From Candidatus Helarchaeota archaeon (GTDB taxonomy: Archaea; Asgardarchaeota; Lokiarchaeia; Helarchaeales; HEL-GB-A): a stretch of 30,547 bases of DNA. The notes beneath the pieces are model-generated. The model was not told the origin of the DNA, did not search any database, and worked only from the letters and a program-made list of their open reading frames with translations. Shown here piece by piece: positions 8,543 through 18,893 of this stretch. The DNA lies in contig JAEOSY010000118.1 in NCBI GenBank assembly GCA_016840125.1, positions 1-30,547 of the forward strand, given 5' to 3'. The position numbers and the translations under genes were made by a program. Position 1 is the first letter of the stretch; each line of letters begins with the position of its first letter.

Positions 8543-9736
8543 ATGGGTCCAGAAAACAAGGATTACAAAGAATTAAACGAACTTGAAAAAGAAGCTGGAG
8601 ATTTACTTAAAGAACTCGCCCAACTAACAGGGGTAACGCGTGAAACTCCAACTCAACCCAATTATTTAAATGTAATCAGAGACATGCAGAATAAAATGAG
8701 GGCGAACATACTTCAAGGAATTCAAAAAACGGATAGAGATCTTTTTTTGAAAGGTTTAGAATTCTATGAAAAGAATTACGCCATTCTTGAATCTACCGGT
8801 GATAAACGAGTTTGTGAGGATTATCAGTATGAGATGATCCAATTCCTTACGGATCTCATTGTTGAGTTTAAGCGGGAAATTAGCAATCCCACGCATCGAT
8901 ATTTCATAATTCTATCGCTCCAATTCGTGGCAAAAATTTATGAGGACGCCAACAACTTTGCGCGTGCAATTGAAATTCGTTTGACCATTAGTAATATCTT
9001 AAATTCTTGGGCCGCAGCTCTTGAATACGCTGCGAATGTACTCAATTATCTATTAAACGACGAAATCGATAAGGCCCGCAAATCTTTAGGACGATTTGAC
9101 TCATTGGAATCCAAAGTGTACCTATTGGATAATAATATCATCGAACAGAGCATGCAAAGTAAACGTATTCTCAATCTCAAAGAATTTTGTGAAAATGTGA
9201 TCGCGGGAATTGAAAAAGATCTACCGATTTTTTTTGAAGATGCAAAAGAGCTGCTAGCTGAGTTAAATCTTCAAGAAAATCACGCTTTTAATAGAGTCGT
9301 TGAATTATTTGTTCTCGTCAAGGACAAATTTGAACGAACCAGAAAAGTTGAGGCTGGAATTCCCTTGGAGCCCATTACAACTACATCTTCAGATCCACAA
9401 CTGATAACGAATCTTAAAAATTTAGTTTTAGAAAGTATTCAGTCACAGCAAGGACCTAAAAGCACAGCGCCTTCAGGTGGTACTTTTGATACTTCCTCGA
9501 TAGTTACTGAACTAAAACAATTTATATCAAGCAGCATTAAAGATCTCAGCCAAGAAATCATACAAAATGTGAGTAAATTCACAATGGCTACATCACAAAC
9601 TCCGCGGGCTCGTTCTTCTCACACATTCGACGAAAATATTCCTGAAATTAAAATCGCAGATCGAACCGATCCCGATGAAAAGCCGAAACGTCCGAAGCTC
9701 TCAGATGTGCTTGATTCTATAGTAGTTTCAGAATAG
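8543..9736 (+). CDS. Helical, TPR-like protein of unknown function
   Basis: About 397 residues. I prefer the ATG at 8543 because GGAG at 8533-8536 sits six bases in front of it; in-frame TTG 8528 and ATG 8531 are possible but would place that GGAG inside the gene. The protein is almost wholly alpha-helical. A Glu/Lys-rich coiled-coil start (DYKELNELEKEAGDLLKELAQL) leads into helical hairpins (~60-260) with solenoid character, e.g. QFVAKIYEDANNFARAIEIR. A low-complexity linker and a charged C-terminal tail (DEKPKRPKLSDVLDSIVVSE) follow. No catalytic motif is seen. It is divergent from a Rag/Arf-like GTPase and upstream of two scaffold-like genes, which fits an adaptor, but this is inference. 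Confidence 0.75.
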   Translation: MGPENKDYKELNELEKEAGDLLKELAQLTGVTRETPTQPNYLNVIRDMQNKMRANILQGIQKTDRDLFLKGLEFYEKNYAILESTGDKRVCEDYQYEMIQFLTDLIVEFKREISNPTHRYFIILSLQFVAKIYEDANNFARAIEIRLTISNILNSWAAALEYAANVLNYLLNDEIDKARKSLGRFDSLESKVYLLDNNIIEQSMQSKRILNLKEFCENVIAGIEKDLPIFFEDAKELLAELNLQENHAFNRVVELFVLVKDKFERTRKVEAGIPLEPITTTSSDPQLITNLKNLVLESIQSQQGPKSTAPSGGTFDTSSIVTELKQFISSSIKDLSQEIIQNVSKFTMATSQTPRARSSHTFDENIPEIKIADRTDPDEKPKRPKLSDVLDSIVVSE

Positions 9737-9913
9737 ACAATTTTCTAGCATCGAAATGTTCATTAGTGTATTCGATAAGTTTTTTAATTCATAGATTCAA
9801 ATGAATAAAATGTCTTATAAATGCTAAATAAATCATCTTAATTGGATTCTATGATAAGGGAATGTCTGTGAATCAGAATTTGATGAGAAATTTGGCTCTA
9901 GGAAGCTAATCAA

Positions 9914-9925
9914 ATATTTATAAAT
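9914..9925 (+). promoter_or_regulatory. TATA box of the 808-residue protein gene
   Basis: ATATTTATAAAT lies 27-38 bases before the ATG at 9952, so transcription should begin within a few bases of the start codon. This suggests a nearly leaderless mRNA, consistent with the absence of a Shine-Dalgarno motif there. Confidence 0.5.
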
Positions 9926-9951
9926 GAATCAGAATTAAGGATTGAATTAAA

Positions 9952-12378
9952 ATGCTTAACGTAAGGTTTGCAAGCGAATCAGACCCTGAAACTGACGTAA
10001 CACTATCCTTTTTCGCTGCAGATAGATTAATTGGAGAGGTAGTCTTCTCTGAGAGATTTTTATTCGATGTTGGACAAATGATCCAAAAGAAGAGTGCGTA
10101 TCATCTTAATGAGACCCTCAGAAATGTGAGATTGCCTTCAGGTCAAGGAGTTGAAGGGCAATTTTTGTTTATCGTTGCAAAATCTCTCAAGGAAAACTTA
10201 GACTTTGGAGTGTTATTTAATCGATTAGACAGTGGCGGATACCATATTATTGGATTATGGCCCCGCGATTTTGCAGAAATCTGTAAGCAAGACAACGAAG
10301 TTTTTGAGTTCTTAATGTTCCGGTTAATAAATACCCCCGAATTTTTTGGTAAAGTTACCATGTATCAATCGGCGGAAATGCCAAAACCTAGGATGGAAGT
10401 TAAACCTCCCGAAGTCGAAATCAGACCTCCTGCAGTTCCCGCAAAGACACCCTTTGCCGCCCCAACATCTGCAGCCCCTGCCGCCGCAGCTGAAGTGAAA
10501 GCTGCTGTAAAACCTGCTGGTGTCGAAGTTAAACCAACTCCTGCAGCAGCGGCACCCCCTGCTGCTCCTGCAGCTGAAGCACCCCCCGATTTATTGGCTG
10601 GTCGATGTCCCTTCTGTAAAGCTCCTATACCCGAACCCCGCCTTAAAGTTTTACAACGTGGAAGTAATACTTTTTGTCCGAAGTGCTTGAAAATCTTAAA
10701 AGGGTTTTCGGCAGCAGTACCTATTACACCCGTTGAAAAAGAAGGCGATACTAAAAAAGAGATGGCAGATTTAGTTAAACAATCGGAACAAGCCGTTAAA
10801 GCTGGGAATTTCGATAAAGCAGCATCAGATTATCGTAGGGCTTCAGGGAAGGCAAAATTGATTCAGGATAAGAGGTACGCATCGGAGCTTGAACAAAAAG
10901 CAGAAGCCGCAATGACACAGGACCGAAAAGGTAAAATTGATCAAATTATGAAGAGTGCTGATGACTTCTTTAGACAAAAATCCTACGATGATGCTATAAA
11001 AGAATATAAAATTGCCATCGATCTCGCTAAAAAAATTAAAGACAATGAACTGCTTAAAAGCATTAACACACGTATTCGTAAATGTGCAGAACTAATCGTC
11101 ACCGAAAAAATTGAAGGCTTCATTAATGCTGCAGATCAGTTAATAAAAGAGGAGAACTATCAAGGCGCAAAACAAAATAACGCAAAGGCTCTAGAGTTAG
11201 AAGAAAAGCTCGGTGAGAAAGACATCATCGCAGATTTAAAACAGAAGATAACTGATTGTGACACTATTCCACTGAAGAAGAAACTTAAAGAAGCTTCTTC
11301 AAAAGCTGAAAAACAATTCAAAATCGACAAATTCGAAGAAGCTATCCAATATTACCAAGAAGCTGCGAGTTATGCAAGTCAACTCAATGATGGAGAAGCA
11401 CAAGGCTTTTTCCAGCAAAAAATTGTTGAATGTAGAACAACTCCACTGCGTCGAAACGCGGAAGAAGCTATTAGAACCGGAGACTCTCAATTACAAGCAC
11501 AGGATTTCAATGCGGCAGCTAATTCGTATAGAAATGCTTTAAATATGGCTAAAGAACTAGCAGACAGTAATCTCTCTCAAAAAATTGAACAGAAAATTAC
11601 TCAATGTGCAGCTGGTGAGTCAGGAGTAAAATTACAAGCTTTACTGCAAGAGGCCAATAATGCCTTTTCTCAAAAAGATTACGCAACTGCAACAGGACGA
11701 TATCAGGAAGCTATTCGTATTGCAAAAGAAATTGGTGATTCGGATTCGGTGCGAAGTTCTGAGGGAAAAATTAAGGAATGTGACGTAAGGGGTAAAATAG
11801 ACGAAACACTTCAAAAGGCTGAAACTAACTACCAAAGTCAAAATTATGAATTGGCACTCAGCTTATATCAGGATTTAAGCAAATTAGCGACGAGTATTAA
11901 TGATACACAAATCAATAGCAATGCTGTTGCAAAAATCGAGGAAATTCAAAAGAGTATTCTATCACAAAAATTAGCAGAAGCAACTAGTAAAGCAGATATC
12001 CTCATGTCAGAACAAAAATACGCAGATGCTAAACAAAAACTTCAACAAGCCCAAACACTGGCTAATCAGCTGAACGATGCCACAAAAATAGAAGAAGTGG
12101 GATCAAAAATTTCACAATGCGATTCTGCTATAAAAGCTGCGGAAGATGCCGCTAAAGCAGCTGCAGCAGCTGCCGCCGCACCAGCACCCGCCCCTGCCCC
12201 CGCTGCACCAGCACCCGAAGTAAAAGAGGAGAAAAAAGCTATCGAACCTAGTGGATTTTTATGTCCTTTCTGTGACTACCCACTTACAGAACGTGTTGTT
12301 AAAAATTTAAAGAAAGGCTTCAATGATAATTGCCCAAATTGCGGAAGAACCCTTGGAAGATTAGCTCTGAACCTCTAA
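9952..12378 (+). CDS. Zinc-ribbon / TPR-like repeat / zinc-ribbon protein
   Basis: An 808-residue protein with a symmetric layout. Residues 1-140 are an unrecognised beta/alpha domain. Residues ~145-215 are an Ala/Pro-rich linker. A CxxC...CxxC zinc ribbon (Cys 219, 222, 242, 245) follows. Residues ~260-720 consist of about ten repeats of ~40-60 residues with the pattern AxxxxxxxDFxxAxxxYxxALxxAKExxD...IxxKIxxC (e.g. AQDFNAAANSYRNALNMAKE), i.e. TPR-like helical hairpins often ending in Cys. A second Ala/Pro stretch leads to a second zinc ribbon (Cys ~771, 774, 793, 796; CPFCDYPL, CPNCGRTLG). No signal peptide or membrane segment is present. It is probably a large cytosolic scaffold. The neighbour at 12496 also has a helical body and Pro-rich linker. 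Confidence 0.85.
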   Translation: MLNVRFASESDPETDVTLSFFAADRLIGEVVFSERFLFDVGQMIQKKSAYHLNETLRNVRLPSGQGVEGQFLFIVAKSLKENLDFGVLFNRLDSGGYHIIGLWPRDFAEICKQDNEVFEFLMFRLINTPEFFGKVTMYQSAEMPKPRMEVKPPEVEIRPPAVPAKTPFAAPTSAAPAAAAEVKAAVKPAGVEVKPTPAAAAPPAAPAAEAPPDLLAGRCPFCKAPIPEPRLKVLQRGSNTFCPKCLKILKGFSAAVPITPVEKEGDTKKEMADLVKQSEQAVKAGNFDKAASDYRRASGKAKLIQDKRYASELEQKAEAAMTQDRKGKIDQIMKSADDFFRQKSYDDAIKEYKIAIDLAKKIKDNELLKSINTRIRKCAELIVTEKIEGFINAADQLIKEENYQGAKQNNAKALELEEKLGEKDIIADLKQKITDCDTIPLKKKLKEASSKAEKQFKIDKFEEAIQYYQEAASYASQLNDGEAQGFFQQKIVECRTTPLRRNAEEAIRTGDSQLQAQDFNAAANSYRNALNMAKELADSNLSQKIEQKITQCAAGESGVKLQALLQEANNAFSQKDYATATGRYQEAIRIAKEIGDSDSVRSSEGKIKECDVRGKIDETLQKAETNYQSQNYELALSLYQDLSKLATSINDTQINSNAVAKIEEIQKSILSQKLAEATSKADILMSEQKYADAKQKLQQAQTLANQLNDATKIEEVGSKISQCDSAIKAAEDAAKAAAAAAAAPAPAPAPAAPAPEVKEEKKAIEPSGFLCPFCDYPLTERVVKNLKKGFNDNCPNCGRTLGRLALNL

Positions 12379-12495
12379 TTCTTTCTTTTAATTTTTTTTT
12401 TTCTGTTTAAATCCCGATTTTAAATGAAAATATAAAAATAGTAATCTAATTTTCTATAATAGTAATTGAGTATAGATTTAATTGTGGGTTAACTG

Positions 12496-13650
12496 ATGGT
12501 TCGTAAAGAAATTGTTGATTGGGATAAGGTCAAAGCAGACCCCGAGAAAGACTGGAAAGTTGTTGGTCAATTATTAATCGATAATCGAAATAAGGTCGAA
12601 GCACTTGAAAGAGAATTAGAGGAATCAGAAAATTCTCAAAAAAGATTGAGAGCCGATCTAGAAGAAGCTAAATCGAAAGTTGAAGAACTCGAAAGTAATA
12701 CTGAAAAACTGACCGCGCTAGAAAAATCGATGGAAAAAATTCAATCCGAAAAGCAGGAAACTTCAGATCAGCTGAAGAACAAAGTAACCGAATATGAATC
12801 GAAAATTGAGAAATTAACTGAAGAAAATAAAGGTAAACTCCAAAAAATGAAAGAGTATTATGATCAAAAACTTGAAATGTTGTCAAGTGACCTACAAGAT
12901 AAAGCTCAATCGTTACAGCTTGTTGAAGAGCATCTAGAACATACATCAACTCACCAGGATACATTATCCGGAACGGTCGAACAAAAAAACAAAGAAATTG
13001 AAGAGCTCAACAACATAATCGCGGAAAAAAATAAGGAAATCACTGAATTTAATACCATTATTGAAGAAAAAAATAACATGATTGCACGTATCTCCGGCGA
13101 AATCAAGGAGAAAAAGGAAGAATCAATGGAGTTACTTCAAAAAATAAAGGATCGCGATTCCAAAATTGAAGACTTAAGCAGAAAAGTCGAGACTGTGAGC
13201 ATAACACCTCCTGCAACACCTATCTCCGCACTAGTGACTCCTCCTGCACCTTCCCCCGCTCCTAAACCAGCTCCCACCCTTACTTCCTCAACCCCCAAGA
13301 GACCTGCCCTTGTTAGGACAACCCCCAAGCCAGATACATCTGCTCCTTCCATAACTGCCGATGTAGAATGGAGAGAATCTGGGGAAATCCTGAAAGTTAT
13401 AATGATAGATGGTGATGAAATCACGGAAGCTGAAGGATTAGCTCCCAATCAAGTTGGCATTATCCTTGATAAGGAAAATGGAACAATATGGGTCTGGAAG
13501 GGATCAAGTGCAAGCCGAATTAACGCCATTAGGGCAAGTACTAAGGCGCCTTCAATTCGGTCGGGATATAGGCTCTACGATTGGAAGGTAGAATTCATCG
13601 ATGAAGGCGAAGAACCTGAGTTTTTCCCGGAAAATGTAATTACAAAATAA
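12496..13650 (+). CDS. Coiled-coil protein with a probable gelsolin-like C-terminal domain
   Basis: A 384-residue protein. Residues ~25-235 form a long, nearly continuous coiled coil rich in Glu/Lys (KVEALERELEESENSQKRLR, NKEIEELNNIIAEKNKEITE). A Pro/Thr/Ala-rich linker (~240-290) follows. The last ~90 residues contain VGIILDKENGTIWVWKGSSA followed by a SRINAIRAS helix. This matches the core strand-turn-helix of gelsolin/ADF-H repeats, where a WxGxxA pattern follows the central strand. Gelsolin-like proteins are known in Asgard archaea and act on actin filaments, so an actin-linked scaffold is possible. A single repeat with a coiled coil is not a standard gelsolin layout, and the call rests on motif similarity by eye. 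Confidence 0.8.
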   Translation: MVRKEIVDWDKVKADPEKDWKVVGQLLIDNRNKVEALERELEESENSQKRLRADLEEAKSKVEELESNTEKLTALEKSMEKIQSEKQETSDQLKNKVTEYESKIEKLTEENKGKLQKMKEYYDQKLEMLSSDLQDKAQSLQLVEEHLEHTSTHQDTLSGTVEQKNKEIEELNNIIAEKNKEITEFNTIIEEKNNMIARISGEIKEKKEESMELLQKIKDRDSKIEDLSRKVETVSITPPATPISALVTPPAPSPAPKPAPTLTSSTPKRPALVRTTPKPDTSAPSITADVEWRESGEILKVIMIDGDEITEAEGLAPNQVGIILDKENGTIWVWKGSSASRINAIRASTKAPSIRSGYRLYDWKVEFIDEGEEPEFFPENVITK

Positions 13651-13750
13651 ATTTCTCTATTGATTAAATTTTTTATCTAGTAATCAAAATAATTAGAAGG
13701 TTCATTTTCCGATATAAAAAGATAAGAGATAGAAATATACGCTAAACTCG

Positions 13751-14581
13751 TTACGATAAGCCTAACACATCTTGCATTGAATAAATTCGCCCAAGTTCCC
13801 CTTCTTCATTAAGGAATTTGATTGCCACTATGGTTCCTGCCGCAAAACATTGTCGGCTGTGTGCGCGATGCGTGACCTCAATCCGTTCTCCTGGTCCTGC
13901 ATATAAAATAGTATGTTCCCCTACAATATCCCCGGCTCGAAGTGCATGGATACCAATCTCCTCTGCACCGATTTTACGTGGATTGAAACCTTTTGCCCTC
14001 CCGAATTTTCCGACCTCGTCAATGTTCTTATTCACGGCAGCGGCAATTATTTGAGCTAATTTCATAGCCGTTCCACTAGGGACGTCTTTCTTCCGGTGAT
14101 GATGGGTTTCAGTTATTTCTATGTCATAAGTAGATAAGAGCTTTGTTAACTGGTCCGATAGTTTGAAAAGAATATTAACACCTAATGACATATTAGGTGA
14201 AATTACTGCAGAAATCCCATTTTTATTGAGCAATTCTTGAAAATTTGTGAAGAAATCTGCTGATAAAGCTGTTGTACCAATAACTGACTTTATTTTATTC
14301 GCCGCAACGATTAGACAATTCTTTTCTGCAGCTTTTGCAAGGGTAAAATCCACATAAACATCCGGACTCGTATTTTTGAGAATGGTTTCTATGTCTTCTG
14401 AGCTAGATATAGGAACTCCTATTGAATCAACTCCATAATAAGAGCCTATATCTTTCCCTTTGTTCGGGGAATCTGGAATGGTAAAACCCGCAACTATCTC
14501 AAGCTCCGGGTCTTCCAACACATTCTTCGTTACCAATCCTCCCATATTTCCATCAACGCCAGCTAGTGCGACTTTTATCAT
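13751..14581 (-). CDS. dapB: 4-hydroxy-tetrahydrodipicolinate reductase
   Basis: NAD(P)H-dependent reductase of the diaminopimelate/lysine pathway, acting on the product of DapA. The N-terminus has the dinucleotide loop GVDGNMG (usual form GxxGRMG). The central active-site segment ETHHHRKKDVPSGTA corresponds to the conserved E-HH-x-K-x-D-x-PSGTA block carrying the catalytic His and Lys. The length (~276) is normal. I choose the ATG at 14581 because GGAGGA at 14591-14596 sits nine bases before it; the in-frame GTG at 14588-14590 would touch that site. It lies about 25 bases downstream of dapA on the same strand, forming a dapA-dapB operon. Confidence 0.95.
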   Translation of the reverse strand: MIKVALAGVDGNMGGLVTKNVLEDPELEIVAGFTIPDSPNKGKDIGSYYGVDSIGVPISSSEDIETILKNTSPDVYVDFTLAKAAEKNCLIVAANKIKSVIGTTALSADFFTNFQELLNKNGISAVISPNMSLGVNILFKLSDQLTKLLSTYDIEITETHHHRKKDVPSGTAMKLAQIIAAAVNKNIDEVGKFGRAKGFNPRKIGAEEIGIHALRAGDIVGEHTILYAGPGERIEVTHRAHSRQCFAAGTIVAIKFLNEEGELGRIYSMQDVLGLS

Positions 14582-14605
14582 ACCAGACACTCCTCCAAAA
14601 TTAAC

Positions 14606-15496
14606 TTATAAAAGCTTCAAATCTTTTAAGACCTTCCGAATTTTCTCCGTGCTTTCAGCTGTCGTTTCAACCAAAGGTGATCTTAAATACCAGTTATCAA
14701 TTCCTGCCAAATTCATCAGATTTGCTGCTCTCTTACATGGGCCCGGATTTGTTTCTACAAATAGTACCTTAAACAATGGTAGCAGTTTATAATGTTGTTC
14801 TCGTGCTTTGTCATAATTACCTTTGACTACATTTGTCATAAACTCAGAAACCAGTTTGGGCGCAACATTCGCTGCAACACTTATTACTCCTTTCCCACCC
14901 AGAGCACAAATTGTAAATGACAGAGAATCATCTCCCGATACAACAACGAAATTAGATGGTGCTCCTGCTATAATATTCATAATCTGCCCGACGTTTCCAG
15001 AAGCTTCTTTAACTGATATGACATTTTTATGCTTTGCCAGCTCTAATGTAGTCGCTGCTTCCATATTTCTTCCAGTTCGTGAAGGTACATTATATAATAC
15101 AATTGGAATGTTAGTTTCATTCGCAAGCGTTGTAAAATGATGTATGAGACCTCTTTGAGTAGGTTTGTTGTAATAGGGGGTAATAATTAAGGCGGCATCC
15201 GCTCCTGCATTCTCTGCATATTTTGTTAAATCAAGTGCCTCATGCGTAGCGTTTGACCCGGTACCCGCCACCACTGGAACACGACCATTGGCTTGATCAA
15301 TAACTATGTCAATCATTTTCTTATGTTCCTCATGTGTCATGGTTGCAGACTCGCCAGTCGTCCCACAAGGTACCAAACCATGCGTACCTTGCTCTATTTG
15401 AAAATCAACAAACTTTCTTACGGCGTTTTCATCTATTTTACTATCTTTATTCATTGGCGTAATTAATGCCACAAAACTTCCTTCTAATTTTAGCAT
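14606..15496 (-). CDS. dapA: 4-hydroxy-tetrahydrodipicolinate synthase
   Basis: A class I aldolase of 296 residues that condenses pyruvate with aspartate semialdehyde, the first committed step to diaminopimelate/lysine. Conserved points: GTTGES (45-50) with the two Thr of the proton relay, YNVPSRTG (135-142) with catalytic Tyr135 and Arg140, and the Schiff-base Lys163 in VSVKEASGN. The length is typical. An AGGAG lies 10-12 bases before the ATG, and a TATA-like CTTTTTATAGC lies at 15525-15535. It is the first gene of the dapA-dapB operon, divergent from the ACT-domain gene at 15721. Confidence 0.96.
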   Translation of the reverse strand: MLKLEGSFVALITPMNKDSKIDENAVRKFVDFQIEQGTHGLVPCGTTGESATMTHEEHKKMIDIVIDQANGRVPVVAGTGSNATHEALDLTKYAENAGADAALIITPYYNKPTQRGLIHHFTTLANETNIPIVLYNVPSRTGRNMEAATTLELAKHKNVISVKEASGNVGQIMNIIAGAPSNFVVVSGDDSLSFTICALGGKGVISVAANVAPKLVSEFMTNVVKGNYDKAREQHYKLLPLFKVLFVETNPGPCKRAANLMNLAGIDNWYLRSPLVETTAESTEKIRKVLKDLKLL

Positions 15497-15524
15497 TTTC
15501 AGTTCGCTCCTAATTTAAACATTT

Positions 15525-15535
15525 GCTATAAAAAG
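15525..15535 (-). promoter_or_regulatory. TATA box of dapA-dapB
   Basis: Read on the minus strand this is CTTTTTATAGC, 29-39 bases before the dapA ATG at 15496. A good AGGAG ribosome site lies between it and the start. Confidence 0.45.
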
Positions 15536-15683
15536 ATCTGCTCAAAATAAAAAGATTGTGACTAAAATCTGACGAACTTCACTGTTTTTGTCTAATTTTT
15601 AACAACTTTTTTCCCTGAAGGTTTACATATTATATAGAAGAGCTAAATGTGATAATAAAATAATTAAAAAACTAAATCAAATA

Positions 15684-15696
15684 GGGCTTATAAAAA
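15684..15696 (+). promoter_or_regulatory. TATA box of the ACT-domain gene
   Basis: GGGCTTATAAAAA, identical to the element at 1506-1518, lies 25-37 bases before the ATG at 15721. The transcript should therefore be essentially leaderless; no Shine-Dalgarno is visible at this start. Confidence 0.55.
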
Positions 15697-15720
15697 GAAA
15701 TTTACTTTGTGTGAAAAGCT

Positions 15721-17714
<1,994 letters not shown>

Positions 17715-17728
17715 TCATCTTCAAAACA

Positions 17729-17740
17729 GTCGTTAAACGG
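17729..17740. repeat. Copy A of the GTCGTTAAAC repeat, upstream of purA
   Basis: GTCGTTAAACGG, containing the near-palindrome CGTT-A-AACG, sits 21-32 bases upstream of the purA TTG. The same 12 bases occur at 22198-22209 and ten of them at 28607-28616. The gap 17709-17962 otherwise holds only AT-rich sequence. Confidence 0.45.
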
Positions 17741-17962
17741 TGAAAAACTTCCGAACCTTAAAAGTGGGAAATACTCTCTATCAAATTAAACATGTCGAGT
17801 CACATTCACCATCTTTCTTTTTTCATGCATAACTTATGTAGTTTTGCCTGAACTCCATTAAATTGGATTTTAGTATAAATCTAATAATAGGTTAAAAATC
17901 ACGGGATTATTTGGAAACTTTTAATTCATTAAATGGAATGGAGTTATTTCACCTTACCAAAT

Positions 17963-18217
17963 TCATGATCGCAATTCATCTACTTTTTTATAGAACAGCT
18001 CAGCTTTTTTTTTATCGCCAATCTTCTCATAAAGCTTTGTAATCCTGTTATACTCCTTCAATGCTGAAAAATTCTCTTTAGATTTAAGTAAATGTTTTGT
18101 AGTTCGCATTCTGTCCCCAATCCCTTCCTTAATCTCCTCTACTTCAGTGCTGGTTAGTTCTGACTTTTCGGATGATTTTTTAATGAAATTCTCAGGAAAA
18201 TTTCTGGGTTCTCGCAC
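17963..18217 (-). CDS. Small helical protein, possibly frameshifted
   Basis: An 84-residue Lys/Glu-rich reading frame starting with GTG at 18217. The C-terminal half (NFSALKEYNRITKLYEKIGD, KKKAELFYKKVDELRS) looks like one TPR-type helical hairpin. There is no ribosome site suitable for this GTG. An adjoining, overlapping frame immediately upstream (about 18188-18276, beginning NEDFLEIIESYRVYLVLKE) has similar composition. The two may therefore be halves of one gene broken by a frameshift. Function unknown; it lies in the rearranged island next to a truncated surface-protein gene. Confidence 0.4.
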   Translation of the reverse strand: MREPRNFPENFIKKSSEKSELTSTEVEEIKEGIGDRMRTTKHLLKSKENFSALKEYNRITKLYEKIGDKKKAELFYKKVDELRS

Positions 18218-18276
18218 TCCTTGAGAACTAGGTACACTCTATATGACTCTATGATCTCTAAGAAATCTTCATTCAA

Positions 18277-18655
18277 TTACCCCTCCAGAAGTTTTTGTTG
18301 CTCGATCAACAATTGCCTTCTCTTTTCAATTTTCTTTGTATTGCTTCGGATAAGCTCTTTTTTGGTTGGTTGCATAGCTTTTTCAATACGCCGATACACC
18401 CTACGTAGAGATATGAACGTGATTCCAATTACTCCATTAATGATGCTTACCACTATTATCCATTGTAGATCTAAACCAGCACGTGTAAGTACTAACTCCA
18501 CTTCTAATGACAAACTAACTGTTTCCCCATCTGAATCAGTAACAGCTATAACTACCTCATATTTACCGGTAGGTAAACCAGTCGTATCAACTGTAACTGA
18601 ATATGGGGTTGTATTAATTTTATATGTCTGGCCTGAGAAATTAATTTGAATAAAT
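18277..18655 (-). pseudogene. 3' fragment of a membrane-anchored surface-protein gene
   Basis: From ~18655 down to the stop at 18277 one frame encodes a typical end of an extracellular Ig/cadherin-like domain ([30 protein letters not shown]). A single transmembrane helix (LQWIIVVSIINGVIGITFIS) and a basic/polar cytoplasmic tail of ~50 residues (RRVYRRIEKAMQPTKKELIR...) follow. This matches the architecture of the protein at 1-555. The 5' part of the gene is missing: at ~18653-18655 the sequence switches to a copy of the purA 5' end in a different reading frame. A TTG at 18513 could still start a ~78-residue product. I read it as the truncated remnant of a larger gene. Confidence 0.6.
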
Positions 18656-18821
18656 GAAATTTGAAGACTTTGTCACCCACAATCACCGTATATCCTGCAT
18701 TATTTCCCCCTTGAAAGCGAACTACTAAATCTGCCTTTGATGCATAATAATCCGTGATCAATCCCTTTCCTTCGTCACCCCATTGCGCACCAACTATAAC
18801 AATTCCAACCACTCTATCCAT
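18655..18821 (-). pseudogene. purA: Diverged 5' fragment of purA
   Basis: Bases 18655-18809 align without gaps to 17551-17705 of the intact purA; by hand I count about 21 mismatches in 155 positions (~86% identity). The encoded segment has [16 protein letters not shown] and NNAGYT. Catalytic His41 is replaced by Tyr, and the Lys after GKG is Leu, consistent with decay. Homology stops at the purA start codon on one side and after codon ~52 on the other. The frame then runs into the truncated surface-protein gene out of phase. An ATG at 18821 extends the frame three codons beyond the purA start. It cannot make a working synthetase. Confidence 0.85.
18802..18813. repeat. 12-base direct repeat, left copy, bracketing the IS607-like element
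   Basis: ATTCCAACCACT, at the start-codon end of the purA fragment. An identical 12-mer lies at 22007-22018 inside the 5' remnant of the recombinase gene. The intact purA has ATTCCAACCAAT at the equivalent place, so ten of the bases belong to purA. Confidence 0.4.
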
Positions 18822-18827
18822 AAATTT

Positions 18828-18893
18828 GGACAAACCTAGACAGCTTGTCCTAGCCCGTCGATAGAGGCAACGGGGGGGATTCGACCTGCGCTT
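18828..18893 (-). ncRNA. Candidate right end / omega-RNA (reRNA) of the TnpB element
   Basis: In IS605/IS607 elements the guide RNA scaffold spans the 3' end of tnpB and the element's right end. Here, on the minus strand, GTCGA pairs with TCGAC across ~20 bases in the last codons. A second hairpin, GGACAA...TTGTCC (18828-18850), follows directly after the TAG stop. Sequence beyond 18828 would be the guide in the standard layout, and it runs into the start of the purA fragment. This is position and hairpin evidence only; no known scaffold consensus was matched. Confidence 0.35.

Noticed and set aside
13137..13448. 103-codon minus-strand frame opposite the Pro/Ala linker
   Set aside because: It is the antisense of low-complexity Pro/Ala codons and has a Gly/Val/Ala-only composition; the plus-strand frame is clearly the gene.
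18221..18649. 142-codon plus-strand frame
   Set aside because: It is antisense to the TM helix and Ig-like end of the truncated surface-protein gene and has a composition unlike neighbouring proteins.
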